Positions 1 to 9,379 of a stretch of DNA of 64,000 nt are shown one piece after another (within the stretch, counting starts at the first letter, position 1; every line of letters starts with the position of its first letter). The stretch comes from an uncultured Collinsella sp. Lineage in GTDB: Bacteria > Actinomycetota > Coriobacteriia > Coriobacteriales > Coriobacteriaceae. A program made the position numbers and the translations under genes. The stretch covers positions 10,715 through 74,714 of the forward strand of contig CAUGTZ010000012.1 of the NCBI GenBank assembly GCA_959602645.1. Reading direction: 5' to 3'. The notes beneath the pieces were generated by a model. It was not told the origin of the DNA. It saw only the letters and a list, made by a program, of their open reading frames with translations, and made no database searches.

Positions 1-27
1 CTTTAGTTGGAAGAGAAGGGATTCGAC

Positions 28-1476
28 ATGGCTGTCGATAACAAGAAGATTGCCGAGGACGTGCTTGCTGCCGTCGGCGGCGCCTCCAATGTGACGAACG
101 CGACGCACTGCATGACCCGCCTGCGTCTGAACCTCAAGGATCAGTCCATTCCCAATGACGATGAAGTAAAGAAGATCAAGGGCGTGCTGGGTGCACAGTG
201 GTCTGGCGGCCAGTATCAGGTCATCATTGGCCAGAACGTGCCGAAGGTCTATGACGCCGCCATTGCGCTGGGCGTCAAGGGCGAAGGCTCCATTGACGAG
301 AACCTCGATGACGGCATCAAGGAGCCACTGACGGTCAAGACTGCGGGCAAGAAGGCCCTTAACTACCTGTCCAAGACAATGTGCATGACGATCCCCATTA
401 TCATGGGCGCCGCCATGTTCCGCACACTTGCCGTACTTTGCGGCGACGGCATGCTCGGTATCTGGTCTGCTGATTCCGACATCTACAACTTCTTCTACAA
501 CTGGATTTACAACGCAGGCTATTATTTCCTCCCTGTTTATCTGGGTTGGGCTGCCGCAAAGCAGCTCGGCTGCAGCCAGCCGCTCGGCATGATGCTCGGC
601 GGCGTGCTCATTGCCCCTGAGTTCATGACGCTGGTCAACGCTGCGGCGGATTCGGGTGCTACGACCACGATGGTTTACGGCGCGCTCCCGGCTCAGCTGA
701 ACAACTATTCTGCGACCGTGCTCCCCATGCTGCTGTCTATGCCGGTGCTGATGGTCGTCGAGAAGTTCATGAAGAAGATCATCCCCGACATGCTCTCCAC
801 GGTGTTTGTGCCCGTGTGCACCATGGCTGTGATGACCCCCGTTTCCCTGTGCGCCCTAGCTCCGATTGGTTCCATTCTGGGCGACCTGGTCGGCAACTTT
901 ATGTTCGGCCTCGGAAACGCTGGCGGCATCGTCACGATCCTCTCCCTCGTCGCCATTGCTGCGCTTTGGGAGTTCCTGGTTATGACCGGTATGCACCAGG
1001 TTCTGATTGCCCTCGGCATTGTGCAGGTGCTCACCTCAGGGTCTGACTCCTGCGTTATGGTCGCGGGTGCTATCGCTCAGTTCGCCACGTGGGGCATGGC
1101 CTTCGGTGCCTTCCTGCGCCTTAAGGAGGTCGACGAAAAGGGCGCTATGCTTGGTTTCTCGCTCTCCGGCATTGTCGGTGGCGTGACGGAGCCCGCGCTG
1201 TATGGCTGCGGCTTTAAGTATACTCGCTGCCTGGGTGCCATGGTCGCGGGCGGCGCTATCGGCGGCCTGATCGCGGCTCTCACTAATGTGACCACGTATG
1301 TTTTGGGCGCAACTAATATCCTTGGTATTACAGGTTATGTTGCAGGCGGAACTGCTAATCTCGTATGGGGCTGCGTTGCATCGGGCACTGCATTTGTTGC
1401 CGCCGCTGCCATCGCCTACTTCTTTGGCTTTACCAAGGAGCAGCTCGACGAAGACGCTGCTGCCGCCAAAGCCTAA
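28..1476 (+). CDS. PTS transporter EIIBC, beta-glucoside/N-acetylated sugar type
   Basis: Membrane permease of the phosphotransferase system that imports and phosphorylates a sugar. The EIIB domain is at about residues 1-90, with the phosphorylated cysteine in THCMTRLRL (Cys28). A long hydrophobic EIIC domain with about 10 membrane segments fills residues 110-475. No EIIA domain is present, so phosphate must come from a separate EIIA. The ATG at 28 follows a purine-rich GAGAAGGG; an in-frame TTG at 7 has no clear site. The next gene is a ChbG-like deacetylase, which suggests an N-acetylated or chitobiose-like substrate. EIIBC identity is firm; the substrate is inference. Confidence 0.88.
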   Translation: MAVDNKKIAEDVLAAVGGASNVTNATHCMTRLRLNLKDQSIPNDDEVKKIKGVLGAQWSGGQYQVIIGQNVPKVYDAAIALGVKGEGSIDENLDDGIKEPLTVKTAGKKALNYLSKTMCMTIPIIMGAAMFRTLAVLCGDGMLGIWSADSDIYNFFYNWIYNAGYYFLPVYLGWAAAKQLGCSQPLGMMLGGVLIAPEFMTLVNAAADSGATTTMVYGALPAQLNNYSATVLPMLLSMPVLMVVEKFMKKIIPDMLSTVFVPVCTMAVMTPVSLCALAPIGSILGDLVGNFMFGLGNAGGIVTILSLVAIAALWEFLVMTGMHQVLIALGIVQVLTSGSDSCVMVAGAIAQFATWGMAFGAFLRLKEVDEKGAMLGFSLSGIVGGVTEPALYGCGFKYTRCLGAMVAGGAIGGLIAALTNVTTYVLGATNILGITGYVAGGTANLVWGCVASGTAFVAAAAIAYFFGFTKEQLDEDAAAAKA

Positions 1477-1503
1477 AGCATCCGTTCGGTAGGACAATTA
1501 TCT

Positions 1504-1532
1504 GGGGCACTTGGCTGCGCTTCAAGTGTCCC
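1504..1532 (+). terminator. hairpin between PTS gene and deacetylase
   Basis: GGGGCACTTG and CAAGTGTCCC form an inverted repeat around a short loop, followed by a short T-rich stretch. It may partly terminate or process the PTS transcript while allowing read-through into the deacetylase. Confidence 0.4.
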
Positions 1533-1553
1533 TTTCCGTAGATGGGGGTCAAT

Positions 1554-2318
1554 ATGAAGCAATTGCTCATTCGTGCCGACGATATCGGTTATTCGTATGC
1601 CGTTAACCTGGGGATTGCCCGCAGTATCAATGAGGGCCTGGTGCGCTCGGCGGGACTTATGCCCAATATGCCCGAGGCCGAGCGTGGCTGGTCGCTCGTG
1701 GCGGATGTCGGCATTGCGGTGGGTCAGCACACCAACGTGTGCCTGGGCAAGCCGTGTGCCGACCCGGCGCTCATTCCGAGCATGCTCAACGAGAACGGCG
1801 AGTTCCATAGCAGCCGTACCTTCCGCGATCATTTTAAGCGCGGCGAGGAGTTGATAGACTTCGACGAGGCCTGCATCGAGATCCGCGCGCAGCATGACCG
1901 CTTTGTCGAGATCGTGGGCCGCGAGCCCGATTACTTTGAGGCCCATGCCGTCATGAGCAAAAACCTTAACCGAGCGATCTCGGCGGTTGCTCAGGAGCTG
2001 GGCCTTAAGGAGCAAAAGGCGAGCTTCGACCCCGCGGCTGTGGTGCATTGCGGAGATACTGATCTGCGCATGGTGATGCGCTCGATGGAGCCGGGCTACG
2101 AGCCCAAAGAGGCAATCATGCAGACGGTTCGCGAGATGGTGGACGGCGAGACGGTCGTCTTTGTGTGCCATCCGGGCTATCTCGATCGTTTTATCCTGGA
2201 GAACAGCTCGCTCACGACCGACCGCACCAAGGAAGTCGATGCGCTGATCGACCCCGAGCTTCGCACTTGGCTTGAGTCTCAACCTGATCTTCGCCTGATC
2301 GACTACCGCGACCTGTAA
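1554..2318 (+). CDS. ChbG/YdjC-family carbohydrate deacetylase
   Basis: Predicted metal-dependent deacetylase of the YdjC/ChbG fold, which removes acetyl groups from N-acetylated sugars such as phosphorylated chito-oligosaccharides. The N-terminal RADDIGYS (Asp9-Asp10) and histidines in GQHTN (His59), FEAHA (His131) and VCHPGYLD match the metal-binding pattern of the family. At 254 residues the length is typical. ATG 1554 is chosen over ATG 1542 because GGGGG at 1544-1548 is well placed for it. It follows the PTS gene by 77 bases, so the two probably act on one imported sugar. Family assignment is strong; the substrate is inferred from the neighbour. Confidence 0.85.
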   Translation: MKQLLIRADDIGYSYAVNLGIARSINEGLVRSAGLMPNMPEAERGWSLVADVGIAVGQHTNVCLGKPCADPALIPSMLNENGEFHSSRTFRDHFKRGEELIDFDEACIEIRAQHDRFVEIVGREPDYFEAHAVMSKNLNRAISAVAQELGLKEQKASFDPAAVVHCGDTDLRMVMRSMEPGYEPKEAIMQTVREMVDGETVVFVCHPGYLDRFILENSSLTTDRTKEVDALIDPELRTWLESQPDLRLIDYRDL

Positions 2319-2329
2319 GGACCCAAGTC

Positions 2330-2358
2330 ACCACAAAGGGGACAGTCGCCTTTGTGGT
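2330..2358. repeat. palindromic element with GGGACAG core
   Basis: ACCACAAAGG and CCTTTGTGGT are perfect 10-base inverted arms around GGACAGTCG. The same plan (arm, GGGAC core, arm) recurs near 16.4 and 49.65 kb. It could also terminate the deacetylase transcript. Confidence 0.55.
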
Positions 2359-2457
2359 GGTTCTGGCGCCGTTGCCATTATGGCGGCGGCGTCTTTTTTG
2401 TCCGTGCGGCGCGGTAGAGTGTAGGCGGTTGAAATTTGCGTCCATCGAGGAGCTGCC

Positions 2458-4215
2458 ATGAACGAGATCAAGTGCCCGCATTGCGGCGAAGTGTTTAAGG
2501 GCGATGCGTCCGGCTATGCAGATATCGTCAAACAGGTGCGCGATGCCGAGTTCTCGCGCGATCTTGATGAGCGTGTGAAGGCGGTCCAGCGCGAGGGCGA
2601 GCAGGCGCTGGAGCTTGAGCGTTCGCGTTCGACGGCTGCCTTGCAAAAGGCAGAGTCTCAGCGCGACGCTGAGCTCGTAGAGCAGAAGAACGCTGCGGCT
2701 CAACAGCTGGCGCAAGAAGTCGCCAAGCGCGATGCCGAGCTTGCCGAGCTGCGCGCCAAGCTCGAAGGCGCTACTGCAGAGCGCGAGAGTGCAAGCCAGC
2801 GCGCGGCGGTTGAGGCCCGCGCCGATGCTCAAAAGGAGAATGCCGAACTGCAGCGCGAGATCGACAACCTGCGTGCGCAGTTGGGGCGCAAAGATGATGA
2901 AGCCAAGCTTGCCGAGGCAGCGGCACGCAATGCTGCTCAAAACGACCTGTCCGCACGTGATGCCCAGATTGCCGAGCTGCAAGCCAGGCTCGCCGCGGCG
3001 GACAAGGCCCAGGAGATGGCGCTTGCTGCTGCTGCGGCCGAATCGCAGCGTGAGCTCGAGGCCGCTCGCAGCGAGGCCGAACGTACGCTTGCTGACTATC
3101 GCGCGAAGGTTCAGGAGAAGTTTTCCGTCGCAAAGGCTCAGTCCGAGCAGGAGGCCGAGGGTCTGCGTGCTCAGCTGCGCGAACAGGAACTGACGGCCAA
3201 GATGAACCTATCGGAGGCGGTCGCCGCGGCGGAGCGTGAGCGTGACGAGGCCCGCGCCAAGCTCACGAGTGAGCTGGCGGTGCGCGATTCACGCGAGGAG
3301 CAGGCCAAGGCGGCACACGAGCTCGAACTTGCGCAGACCAAGCGCGCGAACGAGGAACTGATTCGCTACAAGGATGAAGAGATTGAGCGCCTTAAGGACA
3401 TGAAGGTCCGCCTGTCCACCAAGATGGTGGGCGAGTCGCTCGAGCAGCACTGCGAGACCGAGTTTAATCGTCTGCGCATGACGGCGTTTCCCAACGCGTA
3501 CTTCGAGAAAGATAACGATGCGTCCGAGGGCACCAAGGGCGACTTTATCTTCCGCGAGTGCGACGCGAGCGGCAACGAGATCATTTCGATCATGTTCGAG
3601 ATGAAAAACGAGAACGACGAGACCGCGACCAAACACAAGAACGAGGATTTCTTTAAGAAACTCGATCACGATCGCCGCCAGAAAGGCTGCGAGTATGCGG
3701 TGCTCTGCACCCTGCTGGAGCCCGAGAGTGACCTCTATAACGCGGGTATCGTCGACGTGAGTTACCGCTATGAGAAGATGTACGTGATCCGCCCGCAGTT
3801 CTTCATCCCCATGATTACGCTCCTTCGCAACGCCGCTATGGGTTCGCTTCGCTATAAGCAGGAACTGGCGGAGTACAAACAGCAGAATATCGATGTCACG
3901 AACTTCGAAGCCAAGATGGAAAAGTTCAAGAACGACTTCGGCCGCAACTACGAGATCGCGAGCCGTAAGTTCCAAACGGCGATCGATGAGATCGACAAGA
4001 CGATTAGCCATCTGCAGAAAACCAAGGAGGCGTTGCTGTCCTCCGAGAACAACCTGCGCCTTGCCAACAAGAAAGCCGACGATCTTACCATTCGCAAGCT
4101 CACGTGGGGCAACAAGACCATGAAAGCAGCGTTTGACGAGGCGCGCGGGGCCGCGACAGAGACGAACGATGAGCCAGCCGAGGCGGATTCGTATGAGGTC
4201 GAGGATGCCGAGTAG
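2458..4215 (+). CDS. DUF2130 domain protein with long coiled coil
   Basis: A 585-residue cytoplasmic protein. The start (MNEIKCPHCGEVFKGD) carries a CPxCG pair that could form a small zinc knuckle. Residues 30-330 are Ala/Glu/Arg-rich heptads, a long coiled coil. Residues 330-520 match the DUF2130 domain (FEMKNENDETATKHKNEDFF, then the DHDRRQKGCEYAVL segment); its acidic and lysine residues recall a nuclease-like fold, which I infer only. The start is supported by GAGGAG at 2446. The gene stands alone and ends in a strong bidirectional terminator. Function is unknown; a DNA-associated role is a guess. Confidence 0.85.
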   Translation: MNEIKCPHCGEVFKGDASGYADIVKQVRDAEFSRDLDERVKAVQREGEQALELERSRSTAALQKAESQRDAELVEQKNAAAQQLAQEVAKRDAELAELRAKLEGATAERESASQRAAVEARADAQKENAELQREIDNLRAQLGRKDDEAKLAEAAARNAAQNDLSARDAQIAELQARLAAADKAQEMALAAAAAESQRELEAARSEAERTLADYRAKVQEKFSVAKAQSEQEAEGLRAQLREQELTAKMNLSEAVAAAERERDEARAKLTSELAVRDSREEQAKAAHELELAQTKRANEELIRYKDEEIERLKDMKVRLSTKMVGESLEQHCETEFNRLRMTAFPNAYFEKDNDASEGTKGDFIFRECDASGNEIISIMFEMKNENDETATKHKNEDFFKKLDHDRRQKGCEYAVLCTLLEPESDLYNAGIVDVSYRYEKMYVIRPQFFIPMITLLRNAAMGSLRYKQELAEYKQQNIDVTNFEAKMEKFKNDFGRNYEIASRKFQTAIDEIDKTISHLQKTKEALLSSENNLRLANKKADDLTIRKLTWGNKTMKAAFDEARGAATETNDEPAEADSYEVEDAE

Positions 4216-4234
4216 GGGATAGCGTATCGCGCAA

Positions 4235-4274
4235 AAAGCGGGGCCGCTGGCGATGTTGCCAGCGGCCCCGCTTT
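4235..4274. terminator. bidirectional rho-independent terminator
   Basis: AAAGCGGGGCCGCTGGC and GCCAGCGGCCCCGCTTT are perfect 17-base inverted arms with a 6-base loop and A/T-rich edges on both sides. It lies between the convergent DUF2130 and Ski2-like helicase genes and should stop both. Confidence 0.85.
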
Positions 4275-4295
4275 GTTTCGTCCCATTGCGCCCGG

Positions 4296-6977
4296 CTAGT
4301 CCTCGAGCAGGTTCTCGATAAAGCCGACACGGTAGTTCTTGAAGATTACCTCGCCGCCGTCTTGCGTGGCGTCCAGATCGACATCGCCCATGATGCCAAA
4401 ATCGTGGTCGCCATCCTCGTCAGCAAAGATCTGGTGCACGTGCCATACGTGCGCGGTCTTCTCGTCGGACTCGTCGATGGAGAACATCGCGGCGCTGCGG
4501 GCATCTCCGTCGGTGAGGATTTCCTCGTGCTGCTCATGGTAGGCATCGAGGGCCTTTTGCCAGCGGATCTCGCTCATGCCCCAGTCGTCGTCGAGCTCGC
4601 CCAGGTCGCGAACGTGCTCGCGGGCGGCAAGGGTCACGCGGCGGAAGAGCGCGTTGCGCACCAACAGCGTGCAGCCGCGGCGGTCCGCCACGACCTCGTC
4701 GATGCCCTGCGGCGGCGCAGCATCGAGGGCTGCCGGGTTGCCGGCGTTCTCCCACTCGTCCACCAGGCTCGAGTCCACCGAGCGCACCACAAAGTCGAGC
4801 CACGAGATAATGTCGCGCAGACGCTCGTCGCGCTTCTCGATGGGCACGGTGCGGTCGAGCGAACGGTAGGCCTCTGCCAGGTAACGCAGCAAAATGCCCT
4901 CGGAGCGGGCGATGCCGAGCTTTTGAATGTAACCCTTAAAATCGCTCGCGCTTTCCAGCATATCGCGCAGGACGCTTTTGGGAGAGAGCTGGTAGTCGTT
5001 TGCCCAGGGCACTTCCTGGCAGTACTTGTCGAAGGCGGCGTCGAGCAAGTCCTCGAGCGGTTTTTCGTAGGTGACATCCTGGATGCGCTCCAGGCGTTCC
5101 TCATATTCGACGCCGTCAGCCTTCATTTCGGCCATCGCGCGGTCGCGCGCTGCGCGCTCCTGAGCGCGCAGCACCTGCTTGGGATCCTCGAGCGTTGCCT
5201 CGACCATCGAGATCAGGTCCATGGTATAGGTCTCGCTCTCGGGATCGAGCAGCTCCAGCGCGGCAAGCAAAAACGGCGAGAGCGGCTGGTCGAGCGCAAA
5301 GTCCTCGGGCAGGTCGACCGTCAGCGCGTAGTCGATGTCCGGCGCGGCGTCAGCCGGAGCGTCGGGTGCGGGCGGAACTTCGGTGCGAACGACGACGCCG
5401 GAATCGATGAGCGTGGCGAAGATCTCGTCGGCACGAACCTCGAGCTTTGCCTTTTCCTCAGGGGTCTGCAGACTCGTCTCGATGAGGTCGTGTACGCGGG
5501 CTCGGGCATCGCCGCCCTGCTCGACCACGCTAATCACCATGGAGTGCGTGATGCGCAGGCGCGGCTTGAGTGTCTCGGGCTGCGTCTCGATCAGGCGCTC
5601 AAAGGTTTGCTTGTTCCAGGTGACAAAGCCCTCGGGGGCCTTCTTCTTTTTAATCTTGCGGAGCTTTTTGGGGTCGTCGCCCGCCTTGGCCATAAGCTTG
5701 GCATTCTCGATCTCGTGCTCGGGTGCCTCGGCAATCACCATGCCTTCGGTATCGAAGCCCGAGCGGCCAGCACGACCGGCAATCTGGTGGAACTCGCGGG
5801 CGCGCAGGCGACGCATCTTGTAGCCGTCGAACTTGGTGAGCGCGGTGAGCACCACGGTATGGATGGGTACGTTGATGCCGACGCCGAGCGTATCGGTGCC
5901 GCAGATGACGGGCAGCAGGCCCTGCTGCGCCAAGCGCTCGACCAGCAGGCGGTAGCGCGGCAACATGCCGGCATGGTGCACGCCGACGCCGCATCCGAGC
6001 AGGCGCTTGAGAATCTTGCCAAAGGCCGTGAAGAAGCTCGTGCCCTTGGCGGCGTCCTTAATAGCCTCGCGCTGTTCCTTGCTGGCGATGCCAAAGTTGG
6101 CGAGCGACTGCGCCGTCGCAAGGGCGGCATCCTGGCTAAAGTGCACGATATAGAGCGGGGCCTCGCCACGGCGCATGGCGAGCTCGACGGTGCCCTCGAG
6201 GGAGGTCGTTACATAGTCGTAGCTCAGCGGAACAGGGCGCGGGGCGTCGACGACCAGGTCGCAGGCAGCACCGGTGTGCTCCTCGAGCGAGGCGGCGATG
6301 GCGGTGACATCGCCGAGCGTGGCGCTCATGAGCATAAACTGCGTGTGGGGCAGGGTGAGCAGCGGCACCTGCCAGGCCCAGCCGCGGTCGGGGTCGGCAA
6401 AGTAGTGGAACTCGTCCATGGCCACGCAGCCCACGTCGGCGTCTTCGCCCTCGCGCAGTGCGTCGTTGGCAAGGATCTCGGCCGTGCAGCAGATGACGGG
6501 CGCCTTGGTATTGATATGCGTGTCGCCGGTGATCATGCCGACGTTATCGCGGCCGAGCACCTGCACCAGGTCAAAGAACTTTTCGCTGACCAAGGCCTTG
6601 ATGGGGGCCGTGTAATAGCAGCGCTTGCCCTGTGCCATGCCCATAAAGAGCATGCCCAGTGCGACAAGCGACTTGCCCGATCCGGTCGGTGTTCCCAAAA
6701 TGACGTGATCGCCGGCAGCCAGGTCCATGAGGGCCTCTTCCTGGTGGTCCCACAGCTCAATACCGCGATCGCTCGTCCATTCAAAGAAGCATTCGAAGGC
6801 CTGATCGGGCGTGAGCCACGGTTCGGGCTCGCTGCCGTCCTCGGGCTCCCACCAGGTGGGGGAGAGCGCGCCGAGCGAGCCGAACTCGGCCTCGGTTCCC
6901 GTGCCGCCCGAGAATGAGCTAGCGGCGCCCGAGCCTGAGACGGTGCTGGCGGCGGTATCTGTCGTGCTTTGCGTCAT
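4296..6977 (-). CDS. Ski2-like DEAD/DEAH helicase (DUF3516 type)
   Basis: Superfamily 2 RNA/DNA helicase of 893 residues. The motifs appear in order: GTPTGSGKS (Walker A), MDEFHYF (DExH box), LMSATLGD (motif III) and QIAGRAGRSG (motif VI). The C-terminal half corresponds to the DUF3516 region of actinobacterial Ski2-like helicases. The N-terminus is a low-complexity Ser/Thr/Gly stretch. ATG 6977 is chosen because GAGAGAAAG lies just upstream; an in-frame start 36 bases earlier has no clear site. A role in RNA processing or decay is inferred from Ski2/Mtr4 relatives. Confidence 0.9.
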   Translation of the reverse strand: MTQSTTDTAASTVSGSGAASSFSGGTGTEAEFGSLGALSPTWWEPEDGSEPEPWLTPDQAFECFFEWTSDRGIELWDHQEEALMDLAAGDHVILGTPTGSGKSLVALGMLFMGMAQGKRCYYTAPIKALVSEKFFDLVQVLGRDNVGMITGDTHINTKAPVICCTAEILANDALREGEDADVGCVAMDEFHYFADPDRGWAWQVPLLTLPHTQFMLMSATLGDVTAIAASLEEHTGAACDLVVDAPRPVPLSYDYVTTSLEGTVELAMRRGEAPLYIVHFSQDAALATAQSLANFGIASKEQREAIKDAAKGTSFFTAFGKILKRLLGCGVGVHHAGMLPRYRLLVERLAQQGLLPVICGTDTLGVGINVPIHTVVLTALTKFDGYKMRRLRAREFHQIAGRAGRSGFDTEGMVIAEAPEHEIENAKLMAKAGDDPKKLRKIKKKKAPEGFVTWNKQTFERLIETQPETLKPRLRITHSMVISVVEQGGDARARVHDLIETSLQTPEEKAKLEVRADEIFATLIDSGVVVRTEVPPAPDAPADAAPDIDYALTVDLPEDFALDQPLSPFLLAALELLDPESETYTMDLISMVEATLEDPKQVLRAQERAARDRAMAEMKADGVEYEERLERIQDVTYEKPLEDLLDAAFDKYCQEVPWANDYQLSPKSVLRDMLESASDFKGYIQKLGIARSEGILLRYLAEAYRSLDRTVPIEKRDERLRDIISWLDFVVRSVDSSLVDEWENAGNPAALDAAPPQGIDEVVADRRGCTLLVRNALFRRVTLAAREHVRDLGELDDDWGMSEIRWQKALDAYHEQHEEILTDGDARSAAMFSIDESDEKTAHVWHVHQIFADEDGDHDFGIMGDVDLDATQDGGEVIFKNYRVGFIENLLED

Positions 6978-7099
6978 GCGGGTAACTTTCTCTCGCGTTT
7001 GTCCGCCATCCATTATGGCGTAGCGGCGGCGCGGGATGCCAGCGCGCGAGAAAATGCAGGAAATGGGCGTTCCGCTCAGCCGTTTGGTGCAGGCGCTAG

Positions 7100-7222
7100 C
7101 TAAGTGAGTAGACTTTTTGCAATAGTGCGAGCATATGGCTTTTTCGCAAGGGCTCTACCTGCGGTTTTATTTTCTCCTATGCGGGTTGTGCTTGGCTATT
7201 GCTAAAAAGTCCACTCACTTAG
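7100..7222. repeat. long inverted repeat, MITE-like
   Basis: The left arm (7100-7125) and right arm (7196-7222) are near-perfect inverted copies of CTAAGTGAGTRGACTTTTT followed by GCAATAG, about 26 bases each around 70 bases of T-rich DNA. It lies between trmB and the helicase. It could be a small non-autonomous element or a large transcript hairpin; no target duplication is evident. Confidence 0.6.
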
Positions 7223-7245
7223 GTTTGAGGGTCGTTCGCCGGCGC

Positions 7246-8127
7246 CTACTTGCGCTTGTTTACCGACGCCGCGACCATCAGAGGCCCCTGGGATTCTTGC
7301 GGCAGGCGCTTTTTGCCCTTGCGGGCGCGGTTTTTAAAGTTCTCAACGGCCTCTTCCATGCCCAGAGGTACATAGGTGAGCTCATCGAGGTCGTCGGGTA
7401 GGTAACAGGCAAGGCTTTGCTCCTGTGCTCGGCCTGTTGCGAGCTGTTCTTCGGTGGGCTCCGCGCCGGGTGCGGCGCAAATGCCATAGACGACGGCACC
7501 CATCTCGCGCGTGCGGCGCTCGTATTCGGTCTCGGGGTGCTCGGGATGGTCGCGGCGGACGTCGTCGCTTACCCAAAGCGTGTCGTAGCCTGCCGCAGCA
7601 AACTGCCCCAAGGCGTAGTCGCGCAATGGCTTACTGTCGGTTCGCAGTGTGACGGTGGCACCGGCTGAAAAGAGCGGACGGTACAGCATTAGGTGGTCGA
7701 CATGGACGAGTCGCTTTTTGGCGTACTTGGCCTTGGGCTGCGGCGTGGGAAAGTTGATGGTGATGGCATCGAGCTCGCCTGCGGCAAATAGCTGCGACAG
7801 CGATGCGGCACCTCGGGGCAGGACGAGTGCGTTGGACAGCCCCTGCTCGCAGATTTTCTGTGCGGCATAGGCGATGCAGATGGGCTCCTGGTCCATACCG
7901 ATAAAGAGCGTGTCGGGCTCGTGGGCCGCGCGCTCTACAAGGTACGTTCCCTTGCCACAGCCAAGGTCCAGGTGAAGGTGTTCGAAAGGCTTGCTGCCTG
8001 CGGGCGCACAGGCCTTGCGCCAATCTCCGGCATAGGCCTCGGGGTTCGTCTCAATCGCATCGGCATAGCGCTCCAAGCGCTCCTCGAGCACAAAGTTCTT
8101 AGGGGTGCGAGCGTGGACGGCTCCCAT
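7246..8127 (-). CDS. trmB: tRNA (guanine-N7)-methyltransferase TrmB
   Basis: Makes m7G46 in the variable loop of tRNAs using S-adenosylmethionine. The SAM site is LHLDLGCGKGTYL near residues 51-63, followed by FIGMDQEP. FPTPQPKAKYAKKRL corresponds to the family's FPDPWPKKRHxKRR substrate loop. At 293 residues it is longer than many homologues because of an N-terminal extension (residues 1-45) and a basic C-terminal tail (RKGKKRLPQ). It is on the minus strand with the helicase and another methyltransferase, but the gaps are over 100 bases, so separate promoters are possible. Confidence 0.93.
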   Translation of the reverse strand: MGAVHARTPKNFVLEERLERYADAIETNPEAYAGDWRKACAPAGSKPFEHLHLDLGCGKGTYLVERAAHEPDTLFIGMDQEPICIAYAAQKICEQGLSNALVLPRGAASLSQLFAAGELDAITINFPTPQPKAKYAKKRLVHVDHLMLYRPLFSAGATVTLRTDSKPLRDYALGQFAAAGYDTLWVSDDVRRDHPEHPETEYERRTREMGAVVYGICAAPGAEPTEEQLATGRAQEQSLACYLPDDLDELTYVPLGMEEAVENFKNRARKGKKRLPQESQGPLMVAASVNKRK

Positions 8128-8239
8128 GAGGCTCCTTGGTCATAAGTATGGAACGCATGGCTGCGCGTTCCGGCGATGGGTTAGAAGGGGGCGATTTGCC
8201 CGAACGCTGCGGTGCGGCTCGGCGGCGAGTCGTCGGTGC

Positions 8240-9112
8240 CTACAGACGCTTGAGAATCACATAGCGGTTGAGCTCGCCGCTGCGACCGTCGGCGTGGAAA
8301 CGCTCGAGCTCGCGTACGGGAACCTCGCCGCTCTTGTAGAACGTACGGACGCCGCGCACCAAGTCGGTGATCTGCTGATCGTCAAAGTGATGGCAATAGC
8401 GGTAGGCGTGGCGGTCGTTTTGCCAGCCAATGAGGTGGTCGCCGGCTTCAAACTGCGCGGAATCGTAACCCTCAAACGGCGGGGTGAGCTCGGCGCGGGC
8501 TTCGGCTCGAACGGCCTTGCGCGCCATGCGCTCGTCATTCATAAACTCCCAAAAGCTGATGGCGATGATGCCGCCCGGGTGCGTCTGGCGCACCAGGGCG
8601 TCGAGCACGCGTACGCGGTACTCGCATGACGGCACGTGGTGCATAAAGCCAAAGCAGACCGAGATGTCGGCGAGCGGGGCGTCGAAAAGCACGTCGGGTG
8701 TCTCGGCGGGGTTGAGCTTCATGAGGGCGTCGAGCACGTCGAGTTCCTGGAAGTGCAGGTTGGGAATGCGCAGGGCGTGGCCGTGGGCGTCTATTGCCAG
8801 ATCTTGGCACGAGTCGACACCATAGAACTCAAACGGGCAGCTGGCATCTGCCGAGGGGTTTGCGCCGTCGACGCCCTTGGCGGCAAGTGCCCCGCCGGCG
8901 GCAAAGTTCTCGAATCGCATATTGCCGCAGGCAAGGTCGAAGACGCGGACGGGATGCTCGATCGTGGCCACATCGAGCTGATCAAGCGCGATGTCCATGG
9001 TGCGCACCCAGCCGGGCCACGGGGCCTGGCGCGTATCGGAAAAGGAAGCGGAGTGCTCGCGATAGAACGTATTGTTGAGCTGGATGAGCGATGATGCGAA
9101 ATCGCGGTTCAC
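8240..9112 (-). CDS. class I SAM-dependent methyltransferase
   Basis: A 290-residue Rossmann methyltransferase. VRVFDLACGNMRF is motif I, and a later PDVLFDAPLADISVCFGFMHH segment fits the strand 4/motif IV region. The start is the GTG at 9112 because CGGAGGGAG lies 9 bases upstream; the frame stays open upstream without a comparable site. The substrate is unknown. The acceptor-site segment GFMHHVPS looks more like small-molecule or UbiE-type enzymes than like DNA methyltransferases. Confidence 0.78.
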   Translation of the reverse strand: MNRDFASSLIQLNNTFYREHSASFSDTRQAPWPGWVRTMDIALDQLDVATIEHPVRVFDLACGNMRFENFAAGGALAAKGVDGANPSADASCPFEFYGVDSCQDLAIDAHGHALRIPNLHFQELDVLDALMKLNPAETPDVLFDAPLADISVCFGFMHHVPSCEYRVRVLDALVRQTHPGGIIAISFWEFMNDERMARKAVRAEARAELTPPFEGYDSAQFEAGDHLIGWQNDRHAYRYCHHFDDQQITDLVRGVRTFYKSGEVPVRELERFHADGRSGELNRYVILKRL

Positions 9113-9190
9113 GGCGCGGAACTCCCTCCGTTGGCGGTGCGGAATAAACAGTACGACCATACTACCGTTAACGCCGCAACGGGGACAACC

Positions 9191-9233
9191 GAGCTGCGGG
9201 TCATTGCTTTGTTTGGACACATTTCCGCAGCTC
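9191..9233. promoter_or_regulatory. inverted repeat in the methyltransferase/Xre intergenic region
   Basis: GAGCTGCGG (9191-9199) and CCGCAGCTC (9225-9233) are perfect 9-base arms with a 25-base spacer, in the gap between two divergent genes. It could be an operator for the downstream Xre regulator or an RNA hairpin; only the symmetry is observed. Confidence 0.35.
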
Positions 9234-9379
9234 ATATGCGCCCGCAACCTCCGGTTGTCAAAAATCTCACTAGAATAGGTGGCATGCTTTTGGCGGTGGC
9301 GGATAGATTTTTAACTGTGCAAGGCGCCTTAAGAACAAAAACGGTCCGGCGGCACGGCTGGCATCGCATAGGAGGAACC

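Noticed and set aside
4362..6917. 851-codon open frame antisense to the Ski2-like helicase
   Set aside because: Shadow frame typical of GC-rich DNA; the minus-strand helicase has all motifs and a ribosome site, and the antisense product has no domain.
7135..7401. 88-codon frame inside the 7.1 kb inverted repeat
   Set aside because: No family, lies across the inverted arms and antisense to trmB; likely not expressed as protein.
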